Origin: Lachnospiraceae bacterium
GTDB lineage: Bacteria > Bacillota > Clostridia > Lachnospirales > Lachnospiraceae
Direction of reading: 5' to 3'
Length of the DNA: 17,826 bases
Assembly: GCA_900759665.1 (NCBI GenBank)
Contig: CAAEWE010000031.1
Coordinates: forward strand, 1-17,826
A program made the position numbers and the translations under genes. Below are positions 13,995-17,826 of this stretch, piece after piece. How positions within the stretch are numbered: position 1 is the stretch's first letter; each line of letters starts with the position of its first letter. The notes below the pieces were generated by a model. It was given only the letters and a program-made list of their open reading frames with translations, had not been told where the DNA came from and searched no databases.

Positions 13995-15416
13995 TTATTC
14001 AAAATCCCCGCGTTCATGTCTTTCGAAGAAATCTTTGGTTTCTTTTACAATGACACCGTTTAATGCAAAGAGTGCGATCATATTTGGAATCGCCATCAGT
14101 CCGTTAAAGATATCTGCGATGGTCCAAACGGCGCTGACCGTCATATAAGGTCCGATAAATACTGCCAGAATGTATACCCAGCGGTAAATCTTAACATGCT
14201 TCATATTGCCGCCGCTTAAGTATTCCAGACAGCGCTCACTGTAGTAATCCCAGCCGAGAATCGTGGTAAATGCAAAGAACACAAGGCACAGCATTAAAAT
14301 GAAGGAGGACACTTCTGCAGGGAAAGGAAGACCTTTCTGGAATGCATATGTTGTCACGGCAACGCCCTCCAGGCCATCTACCTGCCATGCACCGGTCAGT
14401 ACGATGGAAAGACCGGTCAGAGTACAGATCACGATGGTATCAATAAAGGTGCCGGTCATGCTGACGAGACCCTGACGGACAGGCTCCTTTGTCTGGGCAG
14501 CAGCGGCAGCAATCGGCGCACTACCAAGACCTGCTTCGTTGGAGAAGATACCTCGGGCAACACCCTTCTGCATTGCAATAAACATGCTACCCACGGCACC
14601 TCCGGTTACAGCCTTTGGGGTAAATGCAGCTTTTACAATGATCTTGATCGCAGCAGGTACCTGTGTGATATTGGTAATGATCAGGATTGCTGCAAAAAGG
14701 AAATAGATAATCGCCATAAAAGGCACGATCACCTGACTGACACTTGCAATACGCTTGATGCCACCGATCAGTACGGCGGCTACGCAGAACGCAAGGATCA
14801 GGGATGCAATAACAACAGACCAGGAATACTGGCCAAGAGAAAAGATCTGTACGCAATGCTTGTTATTTGGATCAAAAAATCCGTGAACAGCACTGGCGAT
14901 CCCGTTTACCTGACTGAAGGTTCCGATACCGAAAAGTCCGACACATACGCCAAAAAAGGCGAACAGCTTGGCAAGCCATTTCCATTTCTTACCCATGCCC
15001 TGTTCAATATAATAAAACGGGCCGCCGAGACTATGTCCGTCCTCACCAACGATACGATACTTGACGGCGAGAAGACCCTCGGAAAATTTGGTTGCCATTC
15101 CAAAGAAAGCGGCTACGATCATCCAGAAAAGTGCTCCCGGTCCTCCGGTACCTACGGCTGTTGCAACGCCGACGATATTGCCGGTACCGATGGTGGCACT
15201 TAGTGCTGTGCAGAGTGCGGAGAAACTGGAAATTTCGCCTTCGCCACCCTCTTCGTTTTTTACCATCCATTTTAATGCTAATGGTAGCTTTCGGATCTGA
15301 AGAAATCCCATACGCAGTGTCAATAAGACACCTCCTGATAAGATCAGTACCATAAGTGGGACGCCCCATACAAGATTGTCGATCTGAACGAGTAAATCAT
15401 TGATTGTTTTCCACAT
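13995..15416 (-). CDS. Sodium/alanine symporter, AGCS family
   Basis: A 473-residue integral membrane protein of the alanine or glycine:cation symporter family (AlsT/AgcS). It should import alanine or glycine, perhaps glutamine, with sodium. Visible features are about ten to eleven hydrophobic helices, GTGNIVGVA (77-85), the family signature around GGPGALFWM (91-99), and FSNEAGLGSAPIAAA in the second half. Length is normal. The ATG at 15416 follows AGGAAGGA. It has its own promoter and a bidirectional terminator, so it is monocistronic. Confidence 0.95.
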   Translation of the reverse strand: MWKTINDLLVQIDNLVWGVPLMVLILSGGVLLTLRMGFLQIRKLPLALKWMVKNEEGGEGEISSFSALCTALSATIGTGNIVGVATAVGTGGPGALFWMIVAAFFGMATKFSEGLLAVKYRIVGEDGHSLGGPFYYIEQGMGKKWKWLAKLFAFFGVCVGLFGIGTFSQVNGIASAVHGFFDPNNKHCVQIFSLGQYSWSVVIASLILAFCVAAVLIGGIKRIASVSQVIVPFMAIIYFLFAAILIITNITQVPAAIKIIVKAAFTPKAVTGGAVGSMFIAMQKGVARGIFSNEAGLGSAPIAAAAAQTKEPVRQGLVSMTGTFIDTIVICTLTGLSIVLTGAWQVDGLEGVAVTTYAFQKGLPFPAEVSSFILMLCLVFFAFTTILGWDYYSERCLEYLSGGNMKHVKIYRWVYILAVFIGPYMTVSAVWTIADIFNGLMAIPNMIALFALNGVIVKETKDFFERHERGDFE

Positions 15417-15472
15417 TATTTTATCCTTCCTGTGTATAATTTGCGTGTTATCCTTGTAAAACGCACTTTTAT

Positions 15473-15501
15473 ACTATACCGTTTTTTGGGAATTTTTTCA
15501 A
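15473..15501 (-). promoter_or_regulatory. Promoter of the symporter gene
   Basis: On the minus strand TTGAAA (15501-15496) and TATAGT (15478-15473) are 17 bases apart, some 57 bases before the ATG. Confidence 0.7.
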
Positions 15502-15513
15502 TAACATGTTATA

Positions 15514-15684
15514 ATGAACCTTAAAGAGCTGGAACTGGAGGTTCTGGTGGATGCGGAGGAGAAAAGACCGGAGGCATTGGAGAGGATTGAAGGGCAGTTG
15601 AAAAAGCTGGGATATTCTATGGGGGATACGACACGGATCAGTTACTTGTCGATGCTTGAGGAAAATGTTAAAATGAAGAGATAA
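15514..15684 (+). CDS. Small unknown ORF, possibly a gene fragment
   Basis: A 56-codon frame of charged, helical composition: MNLKELELEVLVDAEEKR at the start, then KKLGYSMGDTTRISYLSM and an end in KMKR. Codon use looks real. There is no ribosome binding site before the ATG, and an in-frame stop lies at 15502-15504, so it is either leaderless-type or the 3' end of a truncated gene. It partly overlaps no other gene and precedes the broken AAA ATPase. I do not recognise the family. Confidence 0.4.
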   Translation: MNLKELELEVLVDAEEKRPEALERIEGQLKKLGYSMGDTTRISYLSMLEENVKMKR

Positions 15685-15739
15685 GAAAGCGTTGGAAAAG
15701 GAGTTTTTGGCAAAGATAGTAAGAGGAGGTATTTTGGAC

Positions 15740-16110
15740 ATGTCATATAGGATTGAAAAATTGCTATTATGGACAGACTTCTTGCAAACGGCTATTTGGG
15801 TACAAATTCTATTATTTTTATCGACGAGATAGAATCTGCATTACATCCTAAAGCAGTGTGCCAATTTTTGGATATGATTGATAATATAGCAAATGAAATG
15901 GGACTTCAGGTGTTTATTACAAGTCATTCTTACTTTGTAATCAAAAAATTATTGTTGATCGCATTAAAGAAAGCAAATACAGTCAGTTGTATTTCCCAGA
16001 ATAAAGGAAAAGAGATGGAAATATGTGACTTACATGATGGGATGCCGGACAACTCCATTATTGATACATCAATTCAATTGTATGAGCAGGAGATTGAGGA
16101 GGTGCTTTGA
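15740..16110 (+). pseudogene. AAA-family ATPase (OLD/AbiEii-like) with deleted core
   Basis: A strong ribosome binding site AGAGGAGG (15722-15729) precedes ATG 15740, which encodes MSYRIEKL, a usual start for SMC-like or OLD-like AAA ATPases. The frame then breaks at about 15760. From about 15762, in another frame to 16110, the C-terminal part is intact: Walker B IIFIDEIESALHPK, then the switch-His stretch FITSHSYFVIKKL and an acidic tail. Walker A and the signature region, about 200 or more codons, are missing, so an internal out-of-frame deletion is likely and the protein cannot be an active ATPase. Such ATPases commonly belong to phage defence pairs with a coupled partner gene; here the next frame is only a relic. 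Confidence 0.75.
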
Positions 16111-16172
16111 TGAGTGTTGTTATAGAATCAGATATACGGTTTATGCAAATGACAAGGAGGAGCAGGAAATGA
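16110..16172 (+). other. 20-codon relic coupled to the ATPase and hsdM
   Basis: The ATG overlaps the ATPase stop (TGATG) behind GAGGTG, and the frame (MSVVIESDIRF, then basic residues) stops at a TGA that overlaps the hsdM ATG. The first 11 residues look like the start of a partner protein that has been truncated. It may now serve as a coupling leader for hsdM. Confidence 0.3.
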
Positions 16173-17668
16173 TAACGGGAGAATTAAAGAATCGAATCGA
16201 CAGTTTATGGGAGATATTTTGGACAGGAGGTCTTACTAATCCGTTAGAAGTTATCGAGCAGATGACATATCTGATGTTTATTCATGATTTGGATGATGCC
16301 GATAATATTCGAGCGAAAGAAAGTGCTATGCTGGGAACTCCATTTAAAAGCATTTTTGAAAATGAAATTACCATAGGAACGAGAGTGATTGATGGGACTC
16401 AGTTGAAATGGTCAGTTTTTCGGGATTTTCCGGCGGACAAGATGTACAATGTTGTACAGGAAATGGTATTTCCATTTATTAAGAATCTTCATGCAGACAA
16501 GAAAAGTGCATACTCAAAATATATGGATGATGCAATCTTTAAGTTGCCAACACCATTAATGTTATCCAAAGTAGTTGACGCAATGGATGATCTGTATGCG
16601 CAGATGGAAAAATTGAAAGAATCAGACGCCAGAGGAGATGTGTATGAGTATTTGTTGTCGAAACTGGCAACGGCAGGTGTGAACGGGCAGTTCCGGACGC
16701 CTCGTCACATTATTAAAATGATGGTAGAACTGATGGAACCATTGGCAGATGACATTATATGTGATCCAAGCTGTGGCACCGCAGGTTTTTTGGTGGAAGC
16801 AGGAGAATATCTTCGTACACACAAAAAAGAAGAGATATTTTATAACAAAGACAAGAAAGAACATTTTATGAGTCATATGTTTTATGGATATGATATGGAC
16901 CGGACCATGCTTCGTATTGGAGCAATGAATATGATGACACATGGAGTAGAAAGTCCTTTTATTGAGTATCGGGATAGTTTGTCCGATCAAAATACGGATA
17001 AAGATAAGTTTTCTTTGATATTGGCAAATCCACCATTTAAGGGAAGTCTGGATGCGGATATTGTGTCAGCAGATCTGTTAAAAGTCTGCAAAACGAAAAA
17101 GACAGAACTTTTATTTTTGACATTATTTGCTCGCATGTTGAAAGTAGGAGGGCGTTGTGCTTGTATTGTTCCGGACGGTGTATTATTTGGATCCTCCAAA
17201 GCACATAAAGATATTCGAAAAGAAATTGTTGAAAATCAAAGACTGGAGGCTGTGATTTCTATGCCTTCCGGAGTGTTTAAGCCGTATGCCGGGGTATCTA
17301 CGGCAATCCTGGTATTTACAAAAACGAATCATGGTGGCACAGATAACGTGTGGTTCTACAATATGCAGGCAGATGGATTTAGTCTTGATGACAAACGTTC
17401 ACCGGTATCTGACAACGATATTCCGGATATTATTCAAAGATTTTATCACCGGGATGGAGAGATGGAGAGAAAGAGGACGGAGCAGTCTTTTATGGTGCCA
17501 AAGCAGGAAATTGTGGATAACAGCTATGATTTGTCCATTAATAAGTACAAGGAAGTGGAGTACATACCGATAGAATATCCGCCAACCTCAGAGATTATGG
17601 CTGAAATCATGAAGCTGGAAGCTGAGGCGGCGAAAGAACTGGAAGAATTAAAGGAAATGTTAAAATAA
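16169..17668 (+). CDS. hsdM: Type I restriction-modification DNA methylase (N6-adenine)
   Basis: The 499-residue protein methylates adenine using S-adenosylmethionine as the M subunit of a type I system. It has the N-terminal HsdM helical domain (to about 130), the cofactor motif DPSCGTAGF (199-207) and the catalytic NPPF (287-290), plus FRTPRHI and CACIVPDGVLFG as expected. Length is normal. ATG 16169 follows AAGGAGG (16154-16160); 48 further codons upstream are in frame but cover the ATPase end and have no site. HsdM needs an HsdS specificity subunit, normally directly downstream; the 158 bases after it contain no recognisable hsdS start, and no hsdR is present. It is more AT-rich than the genes left of it. 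Confidence 0.93.
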   Translation: MITGELKNRIDSLWEIFWTGGLTNPLEVIEQMTYLMFIHDLDDADNIRAKESAMLGTPFKSIFENEITIGTRVIDGTQLKWSVFRDFPADKMYNVVQEMVFPFIKNLHADKKSAYSKYMDDAIFKLPTPLMLSKVVDAMDDLYAQMEKLKESDARGDVYEYLLSKLATAGVNGQFRTPRHIIKMMVELMEPLADDIICDPSCGTAGFLVEAGEYLRTHKKEEIFYNKDKKEHFMSHMFYGYDMDRTMLRIGAMNMMTHGVESPFIEYRDSLSDQNTDKDKFSLILANPPFKGSLDADIVSADLLKVCKTKKTELLFLTLFARMLKVGGRCACIVPDGVLFGSSKAHKDIRKEIVENQRLEAVISMPSGVFKPYAGVSTAILVFTKTNHGGTDNVWFYNMQADGFSLDDKRSPVSDNDIPDIIQRFYHRDGEMERKRTEQSFMVPKQEIVDNSYDLSINKYKEVEYIPIEYPPTSEIMAEIMKLEAEAAKELEELKEMLK

Positions 17669-17787
17669 TAAAGAAAGGAAAACAAACCGAACTACATCCA
17701 TGGAATAGAAGATCTTAGACTATTGAGAGCAAAAAATAATTTTCAGGTACACCTTATTAAACTGTCGTTTAAAAAAAGGAGTATCTT

Positions 17788-17826
17788 TTGTTTGAAATAG
17801 TTCGACAAATTCGGATTTGCGGGGAT
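17788..17826 (+). CDS. Possible start of a gene cut by the window end (TTG start)
   Basis: TTG 17788 stands six bases after AAGGAG (17776-17781) and opens a frame to the end of the window, encoding FEIVRQIRICGD after the start. It is too short to identify. The bases before it (17669-17775) hold no gene; CAAAT (17806-17810) and ATTTG (17815-17819) make a small dyad. Confidence 0.25.
   Translation, partial: MFEIVRQIRICGD

Noticed and set aside
17669..17787. In-frame open stretch after the hsdM stop codons that might be a split part of hsdM or hsdS
   Set aside because: Two consecutive stops precede it, it has no start codon, and the residues match no HsdM or HsdS feature I know.

Overview
The window looks like a chromosomal accessory-rich stretch of a Clostridia genome, most probably a Lachnospiraceae gut bacterium. 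The reasons are the moderately AT-rich coding style with strong GGAGG-type ribosome binding sites, a DUF4143 ATPase pair, a BspA-like leucine-rich-repeat remnant, a LytTR-PAS regulator, the clostridial form of galactokinase, and several long hairpin terminators. I cannot name the genus.

Layout. 1-2393: a 37-codon peptide of a widespread clostridial type, a 22-bp perfect palindrome, a minus-strand DUF4143 ATPase with an operator-like triple half-site, and a membrane-anchored low-complexity protein whose C-terminus shares a PFVP motif with the peptide. 2451-3899: a second DUF4143 ATPase of a different subfamily, behind a good promoter and a 32-bp tandem repeat. 4060-7204: a galactose operon galK-galE-LytTR/PAS regulator, closed by a terminator. 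7314-8045: possible LytTR-type repeats, a promoter, and a disrupted secreted BspA-like gene. 8160-11797: the most interesting part, a PTS EIIC-EAL fusion (predicted c-di-GMP phosphodiesterase with a sugar permease as its sensor half) facing a minus-strand protein that joins MshEN-like 29-residue repeats, a CheX-type phosphatase domain and a CheY-type receiver. 11869-12698: small membrane proteins, decayed fragments and two terminators. 12699-15416: a MetE-C-like (YxjG-type) methyltransferase and, convergent to it, a sodium/alanine symporter. 15514-17826: a more AT-rich defence-type stretch with a small unknown ORF, an internally deleted AAA ATPase, a 20-codon relic and an intact type I methylase HsdM with no recognisable HsdS in the remaining 158 bases.

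How the genes may work together. The gal genes are one transcription unit with their LytTR regulator. The EIIC-EAL protein and the MshEN-CheX-receiver protein share one bidirectional terminator and could be the writer-side (degrading) and reader-side halves of a sugar-linked c-di-GMP circuit; this is inference from domain content and adjacency, not shown by the sequence. The right end appears to be a decayed restriction/defence island.
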